Part shown: positions 25,641-36,999 of the stretch, one piece after another
Layout of the letters: every line of letters begins with the position of its first letter
Position numbering within the stretch: the first letter of the stretch is position 1
Program-made: the position numbers and the translations under genes
Assembly: GCA_002633005.1 (NCBI GenBank)
Contig: NMRA01000217.1
Coordinates: 610,228-674,227 of the forward strand
DNA length: 64,000 nucleotides
Direction: 5' to 3'
Source of the DNA: Phoronis australis
Taxonomy: Eukaryota > Phoronida > Phoronidae
The notes under the pieces: model-generated
What the model was told of the DNA's origin: nothing
Databases searched by the model: none
What the model saw: the letters and a program-made list of their open reading frames with translations, nothing else

Positions 25641-26308
25641 AGGCCTTGATTGTAAATTTCGGATAGGTAGTTGGAATTATTAGTTCATCAAATTTTTTGT
25701 AAATGTCACTGCCTTCTGAACTTTTACTGAAGAGTATTATCAAATGGCACCACATGTCCACTTAATATATCAAGACATTTAATTTCGGATGAATGCCTGA
25801 CTAAATTCTTCACACCAACTAAAATTCGTCACACCAACTGTTAGGCAACCATATCCTAAAATCTTTTGTCTTGATAGGTAGAAATCTTTTTTGAATCCTT
25901 GAAATGATTTCCCCTCTGGTTAAATTATTCATTTATGAACCTCTCTGGTTAATTTTCTTTTCATGTTACTGTTACATCCAATAATTTTCGCATTTTCTAT
26001 TTTTAGAATTAAAAACATATCTTTAAACCTGTCCGATATGCGAAATGACGACTGTCTGTGAATTATATTATCTATCGTTTGCTCTTTCTATAATCATACA
26101 CCACCAAGAACTGATAAAGAGCTGTTTAATGGTATACATGTAACTCTGATGCAATTCGGTTGAAAAGGTGCAGAATTGCAGTAAATTCCTTAACAATACC
26201 CAACCCCAGAACAAATGAATTCAAACATGCCCGGTACAACCCCAGCAGCGCGAAATCGAAGTTTGCATTCCAGGGCAAGAGTTCTGTGGAGTTAACATAT
26301 ATACTTAC

Positions 26309-26329
26309 CTGTAGATGGTGTTGTTGGAA
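26309..26329 (-). CDS. Pro/Thr linker micro-exon (21 nt)
   Basis: Acceptor CTTTCAG, donor GTAAGT, symmetric phase 1. It encodes PTTPST. Confidence 0.75.
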
Positions 26330-27550
26330 CTGAAAGAAAAAGATACTCTTAATAAATCACAGCTACTGCTTTCTTTATCACCTAATTTTTCAAATCCTCA
26401 TCGAGGGCAAGCGGGCTGTGAAATTCAACCATGACTACCCTCAGGGGTTTCACAGACTACATATATGTTGTACTTGCACTGAAAGTTGTCAATACAACGT
26501 ATGTGATACGTTTTTGTCTCCTATTCTAAAACGACGACGAGAAAACCTAAAGACGCTTTCATTGGTCGCCAAAGCATCAGAGCCTCATCGAACTATCAGT
26601 TGCTAGGCGTAACACATTTCAATAAATGTTAATTTGATACTTAGACGTCGCATGCTTTAGAATGAAGCTGTAAAATGAAACTCTGTTGCCACCCCATCCT
26701 CTTAATTAATCTGTTGTTGTTGTAGCCTTGTTCAAATGCCACTTAACAGCTCTATAATTTCTTTTCTTTCTGAACCAAGCTAAATGAATGGATTTGCCAA
26801 TTTGTCTGCGTTAATGGTTTGGCTTGCTGTGCTTGATTTTTCCAGGTTCTGCAATACTTGGTATGATACACCTTTTCAGGTTTTTAGCTACATTTTGATA
26901 AATATTTCAAAACTACTTTCAGTAGACTCTGCGCTTATACTACTGCATGTGTGCTGATAAGCCTGATCAAATGTACAGCGTAGTTTCAGAAATCAGGCAA
27001 TTCATAGCAAGCGTGTATATAGAGATGTCCGTTGAGGCTCTGTCTGCTAACCGAGATTACACACCCCGTTTGGCGATTTGTCGAGTACACAGGATGAGCT
27101 AAAATGGTACGTACATGAACGCTATGTCCAGGGTATAATGTTTCATAACATTACATGTAGGTGAAGAGCACTGTAACTGTGACACTTGCTGTAGTGTCGC
27201 ACTTGAACGTGTCGTACTCGACACATTTATCTCCCACACTGCAATACAGGGTTTTTCCAAGTACGACACTGCAAGTGGTAGTTACTGATACCTATTGTCG
27301 CCCTCGCCAACTGGAATGTCGTTTCTTTAGCAGGGTTTTTGGGACAACATTGGTTGAGAAATCAGACTAAGAATGACCTGGGAACTTCTAAGACAGCCAA
27401 AATCTGTGGATGTTGTAAGTTTAAAGGGAAAGATCTGGAAAATAGACGTCGTTGGTAATAATCACGCCGCATAAAGCCCGCACTCCGACCGCATGACACA
27501 ACCGTTCCATAGCTAGTGGTGGAAAATGAAACTAAGATGTTTAAACTCAC

Positions 27551-27670
27551 CGGTGACAATACAAAATCCACAGAACCTTTCGCAATTTTGTCTTGCCCAC
27601 GATTTGTAGACGCCAGAACATGCGTAAGATCCGTAACTTGCACAGTTAGTTTTCTTATCTTCACACTTAG
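27551..27670 (-). CDS. ShKT domain exon (domain 1)
   Basis: This 120-nt exon is symmetric in phase 1, with acceptor TGGACAG and donor GTGAG. It encodes KCEDKKTNCASYGSYACSGV, then YKSWARQNCERFCGFC. All six cysteines and the Asp after Cys1 are conserved. It is the most 5' ShKT exon I can find in the gene. Confidence 0.9.
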
Positions 27671-29029
27671 CTGTCCACACGCCATTGAATTTCGGAAATG
27701 GAGATAAAATACCGACAGTTAAAGGTGCAATCTACAAAAGTCCTAATTTTGCTTTAGGCAAATGTTCTTGATCACGAATATAATAGATGTCAACACTTTG
27801 CTTACTCTATTGTGGCAGACCATAATCGATTAAAGTTTTTAGACCGCACAATATAGTCCAAATTTGGCCAACTTCAGAACGTTGTATCTTTCTGATACTT
27901 ACATGTATACGTTTTCCCCACACAGACAGGAATACTACTAAAACATCCTTTCGAGATTTCATTTCATCTGGGTATGTGCGAACGAAACCATTGCGTTGGA
28001 CAATCTCAGATGAAATTAATTGTAATTAAAATCCTATAAGTACAATGTATGAACTTATTTGCATTTCGAAATCAAGTTTTACTGGTATTCGACCCCAAAG
28101 AGGCAAGGGCCTCAAAATATGTGGTGAGTTTCTTCTCAAAACAGGCAAAGGATCAACCATTTAATTTTGCGTAGTTTTGAATGTCATTTTTGAAAATCAT
28201 TAAGGCTCTAGATTGGACTGTACCCAAACTCTGACTCATTAACTTAGAGGAAACGATTGACATCCAACAAAAATTTCAGCAAATGTCTGCTTTTCGTCGT
28301 AAGCTAAGTAGGGCTTGAATCAACCTGGTGTGCTCAGCAATGCAATACGTGAAATTAATGCCTTGAGCAGAATTGGAAACCTCATAGAATTCTGTCAGTG
28401 CAGCAACCTTATGGCGGTGACACCTAAGAGGCTCTACCGATGCTACGCCACGGCCAACATCGGACTTGTTCAGAACGGTAAAGACGAACTTTCATATTTG
28501 GAAACAAATTCAAATCACTTGGGAGGTTACCTTACGGATGATCTCAACAAAAAGTCTGAAGTTAGCCATATATTTTAAGATTTTAAATCCATAAAAGTTA
28601 TTTTTTTCCGAAAGTTCTCAGCTTTTGAAATTTTGTTCTTTAATTTTATACCTATTTTCCATTTTTTAGTAATATGGCAAGGATCTTTTAATAAATTGTA
28701 TCTAAATGAAGGTACATTTATGGAAGAAAAAGGTATCAAGATCATGAATCAATTTCGTGCCACAGAGATGCTCTAGGAAAAATCTCGAAACCGTCGTTAC
28801 TTTCTATAATTCATCATTGTGCTTTCTTTCTTTGAGAATTTTGAGTTTTATAAAACTCAACAAATTGCTACATTTGATAGTCACCATGCTAAGCTGGAGC
28901 GTTACATTGCGTGCAGAGTTCTGTGGGTCCCGGTCTTTTGCTTTATAATCCAGGCGCTAAGCAGACGACTGTGTCAGTTTTAGCTATAATCGCTATTTTA
29001 GGACTACACGACAACTTTGAGGTACTTAT

Positions 29030-29580
29030 TTTCGATCCTGATATAGGGCAAAACTTGACCTCTGCATGCATAACTCCATGTAGGTCAAAATGTGACCTAA
29101 TAGCATGAATTACATGCAGGTATATATCTCTGTAGACAGAATGTGATGAACTTTGGGTCGACTCTTATGTTATAAGAGTGACCATTTAATTTTTACACCT
29201 TACGAGATCATTCAAGGTCAGGGTCACTTCACAATTTCCCCAAGACCGCTGTCTTTAGCCAAAAATGTACATAACATTCAAACGACAAGCAGTATGTGAA
29301 AGTTCCATAAGAAATTTCCATACTAAATCCAAATGACCGTTTCAAGTTGTCTCTTGAAACCTGATATGGGGCAAAATAATTCGACCTCAGTAACTGAAAT
29401 TTTTATGCATATGATTAGTTAAAAGTTGTTTGTCAAAATTTGCCTAATTCTCTCAAACCATTTTTGACACTTTCAAGGTCATTATAGGTCAAAGTCACGA
29501 GACAATTTCCCAAAAACTTCAATTTTTATCCAAAAAATACATAACATTAAAACAGGGCAGGTACGTGCAGAGTAACATAG
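29030..29580. repeat. Diverged tandem repeat rich in AGGTCA-like half sites
   Basis: Blocks CCTGATATAGGGCAAAA (about 29,038) and CCTGATATGGGGCAAAA (about 29,361) are each followed about 170 nt later by TCAAGGTCA and later ACAATTTCCC and ACATAACATT. This gives a duplicated unit of about 270-320 bp. No ORF. Nuclear-receptor-like half sites are probably incidental. Confidence 0.5.
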
Positions 29581-29867
29581 GCCTACTTCAGATAGGTAAA
29601 AAAACTCGACAAGTAATGAGGCAACGTGTTGCTTTGATGCATCCTTATCGGATCCTGGTCGTTGTCAGATCAAGCAATGGTTCTTGGAATTTTCGAATGC
29701 GACATGAATCTTCAAAATGAGTTTTTAGTTTGCGAGGTTTTGACAAGGTCGCGAACGGCGAACTTTTGTTGGTTTTCTTGTCTGATCAAGCGCTAGCCAG
29801 GGACCCATACATGTAGAATCCGGTGTCAAATTAACATTGCCCCCTTAGTGGAGAAATTGTCCGGATT

Positions 29868-30165
29868 GCGTGTAGTTGAATGAAGCATCTGGGTAATGCG
29901 CCCGTTTGATGGCTATCAAATACATGCAGTCAAAATTCTCTACGGGGGACAATCACAACGACCGCACCGGGACACACAGGACCCCGATAAAATGGGACAC
30001 ATATGTAGAACCCGAGACACATGGAACCCGGACACATAGAACCCGGGACAACTAGAACCTGGGACACATAGAACCCTGGACAAATAGAACCTGGGACACA
30101 TATAATCCGGGACACATAGAACACGCGGGGACAAATAGAACACGGGACACATCCGGTCCGGGAAC
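29868..30165 (-). repeat. Dispersed repeat with internal GGGACACATAGAACCC minisatellite (copy 2)
   Basis: About ten degenerate units of GGGACACATAGAACCC lie at 29,990-30,160. They are flanked on the left by the reverse complement of CTGCATGTATTTGATAGCC and CATTCAACTACAC, matching copy 1 at 10.65 kb. The array is better preserved here than in copy 1. Confidence 0.65.
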
Positions 30166-30727
30166 ATACATGTATAAAAAGCAACTTCTCATGGAGTATC
30201 GTGCATAAAGCATGACATCTGAAAACTTCATAAATGCTATCACCCGTTTCTGAGATACACGCATGATGAATTTGGACATTATCCAAGGTATTACAACACG
30301 ACAAGTCGCTCTTGCTGTTGTCATCGATCTGCCGTGGTTACATCACAACAAATTTTGCCGATACAATGTTAGACACACCGCATACCGATACCCTATTCAG
30401 TCACGGAGTTCTATTGCCATAACAATTCTAACGACTTTCGTGTCGATACCCTGCCCTGTTTAGTCCGTTCCAAGCTGCAGGCATCACAAATGCTGTAAGG
30501 GTGTGATGGATTGAGAGGACATCGACAGAATGTCATGTTGCCCATACTTTACTGGAAAGATCAAGGACAGGAGGATACATAGCACTATGGGCCAGGGAGT
30601 GGTAAAACTTTACAGCCATACTACAGTAACTATAGCTTGACCAGGGATGCAAAGTATTGACAAACCCACTGTTAATTTATGAAAATCTTGAACGGGCGTG
30701 GAAATAGAGATCACAAGCATTTTAAAC

Positions 30728-30791
30728 CTGGTCTGCACGCCACCTGTTGGGCACATCACATGATGTGGCCAACAGGTGGCGTGCAGACCAG
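30728..30791. repeat. 64-bp near-perfect palindrome
   Basis: The arm CTGGTCTGCACGCCACCTGT continues for 31 bp and is mirrored with a single mismatch around a 2-bp centre (CA). The right end overlaps the start of the 1-kb direct repeat that follows. Confidence 0.85.
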
Positions 30792-31760
30792 ACTCATTTG
30801 AAATGTTTATGAACCCACAGTTAAGAACAAAACTCAAAATATAAACCATACTCTAGAGAGTAAGATCATTGTGTGGCACTTCATATGACCCAAAGTGACA
30901 ACACTGGACTTTCAACAGGAACTGCCAAGAGCGGGTTCGATTGACTTTAAATTACATTTACCTAAGTTGTTTTTCAGATCGCGTCCGAATCCTCACAGCC
31001 TATGACTCAAAGTACTACACGGTTATCTGAAAACTGTCTATAAACAATGCCTTTTGACCGTTTGACGTCCCCATCTCTGCTGATCATTAGGCGTCGGACG
31101 GTAGTTTGAAACCAGATCTTGTTCGTATTCATCAGCCTTCACGAAGTTTTGATAACAATGACGGGAATTTGAGGGTCATTGTCAAAACACAGTTTAGTAG
31201 GCATAATAGAAAACACCGTTCAGTAACACCATGAATATAATATTTTATAATATTTTTGCGCAATTTGTATAAAAGTCCATGAACTGGTGTACATGCATTG
31301 TAGTCGTCATGGACAATGCTGACCGGTATATTTATGCATTTGGCTATCGGACCATTCACACTCGTCATATCTCACAAAGAGATGAAAGGGCGGGGCACAG
31401 TGTATTGCTATGGCGGGCCCAGATGTTTAGTGGTCTGCAAATGGGTACAAATGTATTAACATACATGGAAATTCTAAAGCCTAACTGTATTCTTGCTGTA
31501 AAATGTATTAATTAACTGTTAAATTTGTTTGCCACGGCGGATCGGCTTTATTTGTTGATTATGCGAGCAGCGTCTTGGCAAGTAAAGGTGGTTTGACTAA
31601 CGCTAAATAAGACAAAGCAAAAAGAATCGATAATACCGTGATGCTGTTTAGACACCGTAACCTGTTTTTATCAACTCCACTTGAACTGTATAAAGTATTC
31701 ATCAATCCTATTGGTAATATACATGTAAGTACAATGAGTTTTTCTAGCTAGAACACGTAC

Positions 31761-31778
31761 CTTGAACTATACTTGAAA
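31761..31778 (-). CDS. Linker micro-exon (18 nt)
   Basis: Acceptor CTTTTTCAG with a good pyrimidine tract, donor GTACGT, symmetric phase 1. It encodes SSIVQ. It would join the signal-peptide exon to the first ShKT exon. Exon and flanks resemble 15,910-15,927. Confidence 0.7.
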
Positions 31779-32779
31779 CTGAAAAAGAAAAACACACAAT
31801 TTATTACACNCAGACTCATTTGAAATGTTTATGAACCCACAGTTAAGAACAAAGATCAAAATATAAACCATACTCTAGAGAGTAAGATCATTGTGTGGCA
31901 CTTCATATGACACAAAGTGACAATACTGGACTTTCAACAGGAACTGGCAAGAGCGGGTTCGATTGAATTTAAATTACATTTACCTAAGTTGTTTTTCAGA
32001 TCTCGTCCGAATCACAGCCTATGACTCAAAGTACTACACGGTTATCTGAAAGCTGTCTATAAACAATGCCTTTTGACCGTTTGACGTCCCCATCTCTGCT
32101 GATCATTAGGCGTCGTACGGTAGTTTGAAACCAGATCTTGTTCGTATTCATCAGCCTTCACGAAGTTTTGATAACCATGACGGGAATTTGAGGGTCATTG
32201 TCAGAACACAGTTTAGTAGGCATAATAGAAAACACCGTTCAGTAACACCAAGAATATAATATTTTATAATATTTTTGCGCAATTTGTATAAAAAGTCCAT
32301 GAACTGGTGTACATGCATTGTAGTCGTCATGGACAATGCTGACCGGTATATTTATGCATTTGGCTATCGGACCAATCACACTCGTCATATCTCACAAAGA
32401 GATGAAAGGGCGAGCACAGTGTATTGCTATGGAGGGCCCAGATGTTTAGTGGTCTGCAAATGGGTACAAATGTATTAACATACATGGAAATTCTAAAGCC
32501 TAACTGTATTCTTGCTGTAAAATGTATTAATTAAATGTTAAATTTGTTTGCCACGGCGGATCGGCTTTATTTGTTGATTATGTGAGCAGCGTCTTGGCAA
32601 GTAAAGGTGGTTTGACTACCGCTAAATAAGACAAAGCAAAAAGAATCGATAATACCGTGATGCTGTTTAGACACCGTAACCTGTTTTTATCAACTCCACT
32701 TGAACTGTATAAAGTATTCATCAATCCTATTGGTAATATACATGTAAGTACAATGAGTTTTCCTAGCTAGAACACGTAC

Positions 32780-32797
32780 CTTGAACTATACTTGAAA
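32780..32797 (-). CDS. Second copy of the 18-nt linker micro-exon (likely allelic)
   Basis: Identical to 31,761-31,778, with the same splice sites. It lies in the direct repeat bounded by a single N, so it is probably the other allele and not an additional exon. Confidence 0.5.
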
Positions 32798-35206
32798 CTG
32801 AAAAAGAAAAACACACAATTTATTACACTTAGCTTCAATGTTAATAGACCTCTACAGAAACAGGGAAACGCCAGGGCCTAGTTGCATAAACTTTATAGGC
32901 AGTAAACAAAATGAATGACGTCGCATTATCACGCGCCAAGTAGTTATTGTTGAACAATGCACCTGACGTCATGCAAAAATCAAATTTTATCATAGATTAT
33001 AGACAACAGATTTGCAACTCCGACACTTTTCCGTGCTATCCAAGAGGAGGTGCTACTCTTCTAAATTATCTGGTGCAGTTTCCGGTTAGTGTATTGTGAT
33101 GGGAAATTCTCGCCTCTAATTCACTGTCCAGTACAACGAAAGCAAACTGATACTTACGGCATTGAAACGCTTTTCAAACTCTTAAAATAGTAAGTACTTT
33201 TAGCAATGCTACCACCCGACCACACAACAGCCGAACAAGATTAGCAGACGACGTACGTGCCGGAAATAACACCAGATAATTGGGCCCGGTGTCGTTAGTG
33301 AATAATGACGTAACGATGTACTGATGAGCACAGATTTCGTCCATTGAAAATATAAGGAGTTGGCGGTCTATGTATTATTATCTACATGTATGCATTGATC
33401 CAGTTGATAACTTTGAAATTTTATGCAACCCTGTCCGGGTTTCAAATGGAGGTCCTTTAATCCAACCATCTCACTAAACGTACACATATATGTACAAGTA
33501 TATCGTTATTCGTCGAAATACTACTATAGACGAACGTACAAATCGATTGTTTTTAGATCAGGCAAATGGAAACGCTAATCGATCTCTTTCATGCAGTGCC
33601 AAATTCAAGTTTTGCAGTGTTTGGAACAAAAAGAGAAAATGATCTTAATAAATTGTGGCGACTTTTTGCAGTCAAAAGAGGAAAAAGAAACAACCCGTCA
33701 GTGTTGTGTAAATGCATTCCATTCCATGGTGTGCACACAGACTGAATTTTAAAACCTGCAAATCAGTGAGTGATGAGAAAGAGCGACTGCCTGCATCAAT
33801 TTCAGCAAGGATATTGTTCTTGAATAGCTCAGCTAAAAGACACACAAGCAAGAACTGATACTACACAATAATCGAACCAATACATAATTACTTGAAAAGC
33901 TGCACAAAAAATCTTAAATGATAATGGATCTTTTAAAAGTGATCGCAGTCATTGCTGCGTAAAGCACGTCAACTGTCGAAACCTGATGCATGCATTTAGA
34001 CTCGTCTGAAGTGTATGTAATACGGTACACGATCCCACTTAGTTACAATTCTCGACTTTCTTTGGGCCGCTGTAGTACAGCAAACACGTTGGGATGCCGC
34101 CACAAAACGAACTTCCAGCTACGCCGATGCAACCATCTGGCGTGTTTTGATTCCCAGTGCATTTTCAAACGCACACAAACACAATTTAGTGTTCACGGTT
34201 ATCTAGGACCTCATCGGCAAATCTGTGAATTTAGATATTAATATTTTCAAAAGTGAAGATTCCAAGTGAGTAAAACATGCAAAGAATACTGCATTGACAG
34301 CCTTAGCTGTCGAGATTGGGCAGCGTGCTCGAGCAATTTGCAAATTCAGTTCAAAGACGCCATGATGTTGTAGTAATTGAAACCGCATCAATGAGACCGC
34401 CATAACTACATTAGAGGTGAGAATATTTTTTTGACTTTCGTTTTGAGAATTTGTAAATAGCATACTTGAATAGCTCGTGAATAGCACACGTGATTAGGTT
34501 TTTGTCAAATGCTACAATAATATGCTCCTCATTAATTGTACTGGGTGTGCAACATACAATACTAAGCAAATTACCAAACCACCAAGGCAGAGTTGGACTT
34601 TGAGATAAGGCAAGTGTCAATTCTTGGCATGAGTGTGTAGCCGTTATGAAAGTAGGAAGAGTGCATAGAATTTGAACTGTGACATCTTGTCATCTATTGG
34701 GTCACGTGACTATATGAAAAAAAGAAATGCACAAAAACGTAAAAACGCCGTCAAACGTTTCTCAATTACTGATACGTACATGTATTCGTTTTTTTGCACT
34801 TCAAAAGTCTTATTCCGATAACCCTATGGTTGAATCGTAGCGCAGTGCCTAAAGTATATCAACCGTTTGTGAGATGCGACGGTCCGAAATTAGACAAATT
34901 TGGACATAAATTCCAGATGCCAACATGTCGCCCTTGTAAAATATCACTATGCTGATGAGCATACATGTACATTGTAGACTCCATGGCCGACTGAATATAC
35001 GAGACTCCGAAGTCACCCCAAACTGCAGACGATATGGTTCACGCTAATTACATGTATGGGGAGAAAATCCACCTCAACCTATTTGAGTGACACAAATCTA
35101 AAGATTTTACGTTCTGCTAAAACGCTGAGCCCATCTTGACGTGCGGGAAGCTTGTGCATGTACGGTTGTTTGTTGAGAACTGATTTCGCGGCCAAAATTG
35201 TAACCT

Positions 35207-35389
35207 TCACACAATATGATACTGGATTCCGATTTCATGATCTCTATTACAAATGTTGCACGTCATGGCGTACTTATAAACTTTCATTATCATCTCATCC
35301 TCAAAGCAGTCTATTTCTGAATCAATTCTAGAAAAATAGGCTGGCATTGTCAGACACAATACTAACGATACCTTGAGTGTTATAATACT
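35207..35389 (-). CDS. Hypothetical small secreted peptide (low confidence)
   Basis: A 60-residue ORF starting MSIITLKVSLVLCLTMPAYF, a signal-peptide-like hydrophobic start, followed by an acidic stretch and CNICN. It ends at TGA. No family is recognised. It could be an intronic chance ORF of the ShKT-CAP gene, since the ATG lies just after a possible splice donor. Confidence 0.2.
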   Translation of the reverse strand, partial: SIITLKVSLVLCLTMPAYFSRIDSEIDCFEDEMIMKVYKYAMTCNICNRDHEIGIQYHIV

Positions 35390-35520
35390 CATCAAATTAC
35401 CTGCAACTCACAGTTATATTTACACACTTTGATCAGAAATGTTTTTTCAAAGCACTGGCCAACAGTAAGTTTGAAGACTAGCTCCACGACCCTGTGCTAG
35501 ACCCTGTGACGAAGACTTGT

Positions 35521-35737
35521 ACCTTCAATAAGCGTCCATTTCTACCGCAGAAATTACACACTCTTTCCTTTGTAAAACCATTGTACAGCAAATTAAATAA
35601 GTTCCACCACAACGCCTACAGTTGACCGCAGATTGGTTCTGAACTTCTACAGTTTCTAAGCAATTTCCATAACAGAGACGACCCTGCACTTGAAACCTTT
35701 TTGGAAGCCAGACATGATTCAAACCAAAGACTAGTTT
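35521..35737 (-). CDS. Hypothetical cysteine-rich terminal exon
   Basis: The frame contains LCYGNCLETV, then NCRRCGGTYLICC and KECV, and stops at TGA near 35,527. Seven cysteines in about 45 residues suggest an extracellular disulfide-rich module or a zinc-binding knuckle. An acceptor in AACTAG at about 35,737 would give phase 1, compatible with the exon at 36,066. I do not recognise the family, and neighbouring splice sites are weak. Confidence 0.3.
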
Positions 35738-36065
35738 AATTGCCTAAGTTTCAGAATTCACGACATTTACACACGATAATCGTTCCTCGCACATGCTTAA
35801 AATGTTCAGCCGGTCATCATGAGGATTGTGGGCTAAAATGTTTCTTAGTTGCGCAGCAAAAGTATAGGCCCAATCTAAGTAAAAAAAATCTTCGCCTCTT
35901 GGCTGCCTGATTCAATCTCGTTTTTCAACAATTTATTATGAAGGCAAGCATGCCACAGTTTAAGTTCTCTCTCTGACGGTCAATTTCCCCAGCCAAGTAA
36001 CCAAATCCATGGTTTCCAAACACACGAAAACACGTCAAAGTCCTTTTTAGTCCTGATGACTTACC

Positions 36066-36141
36066 CTTGTAGCAAATTACATAGTTACATGTAGCTGACC
36101 AGGCGTGACCAAACGTGGAGAAGAGTGCAAAAACAAACCCC
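36066..36141 (-). CDS. Hypothetical hydrophobic exon
   Basis: Between acceptor TTTCCAG and donor GTAAGT (phase 1 to 1) the frame reads FLGFVFALFSTFGHAWSATC and then NYVICYK, a hydrophobic stretch followed by two cysteines. It has no in-frame ATG, so it would be an internal exon (membrane segment or part of a signal). Its partner may be 35,521-35,737. Confidence 0.3.
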
Positions 36142-36435
36142 AAGAAGTCTGGAAATGTTCACTCAATTCAGACGAAGTCAAAATTTTATTTTGTTTTGAA
36201 ATATTTAATCTAAAAAATACCTCTCTAGCGTATTTTGTGTTTTTGCCACAGTCATGAAAAAAGTTGTGAAGCTCTTTCGGAAACTCTCATTCAGCATTTG
36301 GAAGTGCTGCACGTGAGAATAAGTAATGGTTCCGCTTGAGATTGGGACATTCAACTCGGTGGTTTGACGGATTTAAAAGACTTAAATCACTGAAGTTGGA
36401 GACAGTTAGTTTCGTTTATGTAGATTTAAACTTTT

Positions 36436-36600
36436 GTTGTTATGAAACGTGACTTCCGGTTGTAAGGACACAGCAGATAAAGCCTCTCTAAGTCGCTTGC
36501 CAAGTGGCAAATTGCCTCTTTGCCTCATGACGCTTGGCTGTCGCTCGTGCAACCTGGGTTCAAGTCCCGAGAGTGAGAAATTTTCTACAGTAGCACTCAA
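36436..36600. repeat. tRNA-derived SINE-like repeat, copy 1
   Basis: It contains a good pol III B-box GGTTCAAGTCC at 36,557-36,567, preceded by GCTTGCCAAGTGGCAAATTG. It is repeated about 400 bp downstream (36,830-36,990), where the segment GCCGAATGGTTTAGAGGC resembles a tRNA-Ser/Leu A-box. No intact tRNA fold. Confidence 0.5.
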
Positions 36601-36829
36601 CTAAACAAAAAATCCACAATTAACCCCAAAATGTAAATATTTGTTCCTAGTGGCGGATGGAGAGGGGGCGACCTGATAGTGGTGGGTTCAAAAGCACAAA
36701 GAGGGTGTCGCTGACGGAAATTCTACACTGTATGACACAGGAAAATGTTACTGAGTACACATTCCAGGACACTAGGGTGCTGAGATCTAAAAGCCAGGAA
36801 GCACGCCTGCTCCACGGAAGGGGGAATGT

Positions 36830-36990
36830 TGTTGTGAAACGTGACTCCCAGTTGTGACGACACGCAGAACCAGAATAAAGCCTCTCTAAGTCGCTTGCCA
36901 AGTGGCAATTGCCTCTTGGCCGAATGGTTTAGAGGCTTGGCCGTCGCTCGTGCAACTTGGTTTCACGTCACAGGCTGACTTAAATGTTCT
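36830..36990. repeat. tRNA-derived SINE-like repeat, copy 2
   Basis: Shares GTGACT-CC-GTTGT-A-GACAC and AAGCCTCTCTAAGTCGCTTG with copy 1. The A-box-like TGGCCGAATGGTTTAG is kept, and the B-box has decayed to GGTTTCACGTC. Confidence 0.5.
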
Positions 36991-36999
36991 ACATTGTTG

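Larger units (their letters stand above)
23104..27510 (-). repeat. Tandem duplication unit 2 (about 4.4 kb)
   Basis: Paralog of 18,640-23,103 with one ShKT exon (23,144) and micro-exons at 24,995, 25,150 and 26,309. Open frames on the opposite strand at 24.8 and 20.4 kb are intronic and shared only because the introns are duplicated. Confidence 0.85.
30789..32828. repeat. 1-kb direct repeat around a single N (probable haplotype duplication)
   Basis: Copy 1 (30,789-31,809) and copy 2 (31,811-32,828) match nearly base for base, with a few substitutions and 1-3-bp indels, on either side of one N at 31,810. Both copies carry the same linker micro-exon. Copy 2 lacks the palindrome that precedes copy 1. 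This fits two alleles assembled in tandem. Confidence 0.85.

Noticed and set aside
15350-27670. Reading the ShKT exons as a venom toxin cluster
   Set aside because: ShKT modules are common in non-venom extracellular proteins. Here they are exons of one CAP-domain gene with linkers, not separate genes each with a signal and propeptide.
33150-33172. Extra 12-nt micro-exon before a good GTAAGT donor
   Set aside because: The donor is strong, but the only nearby acceptor (GAAAAG) lacks a pyrimidine tract and the peptide (FQC) does not fit the linker pattern.
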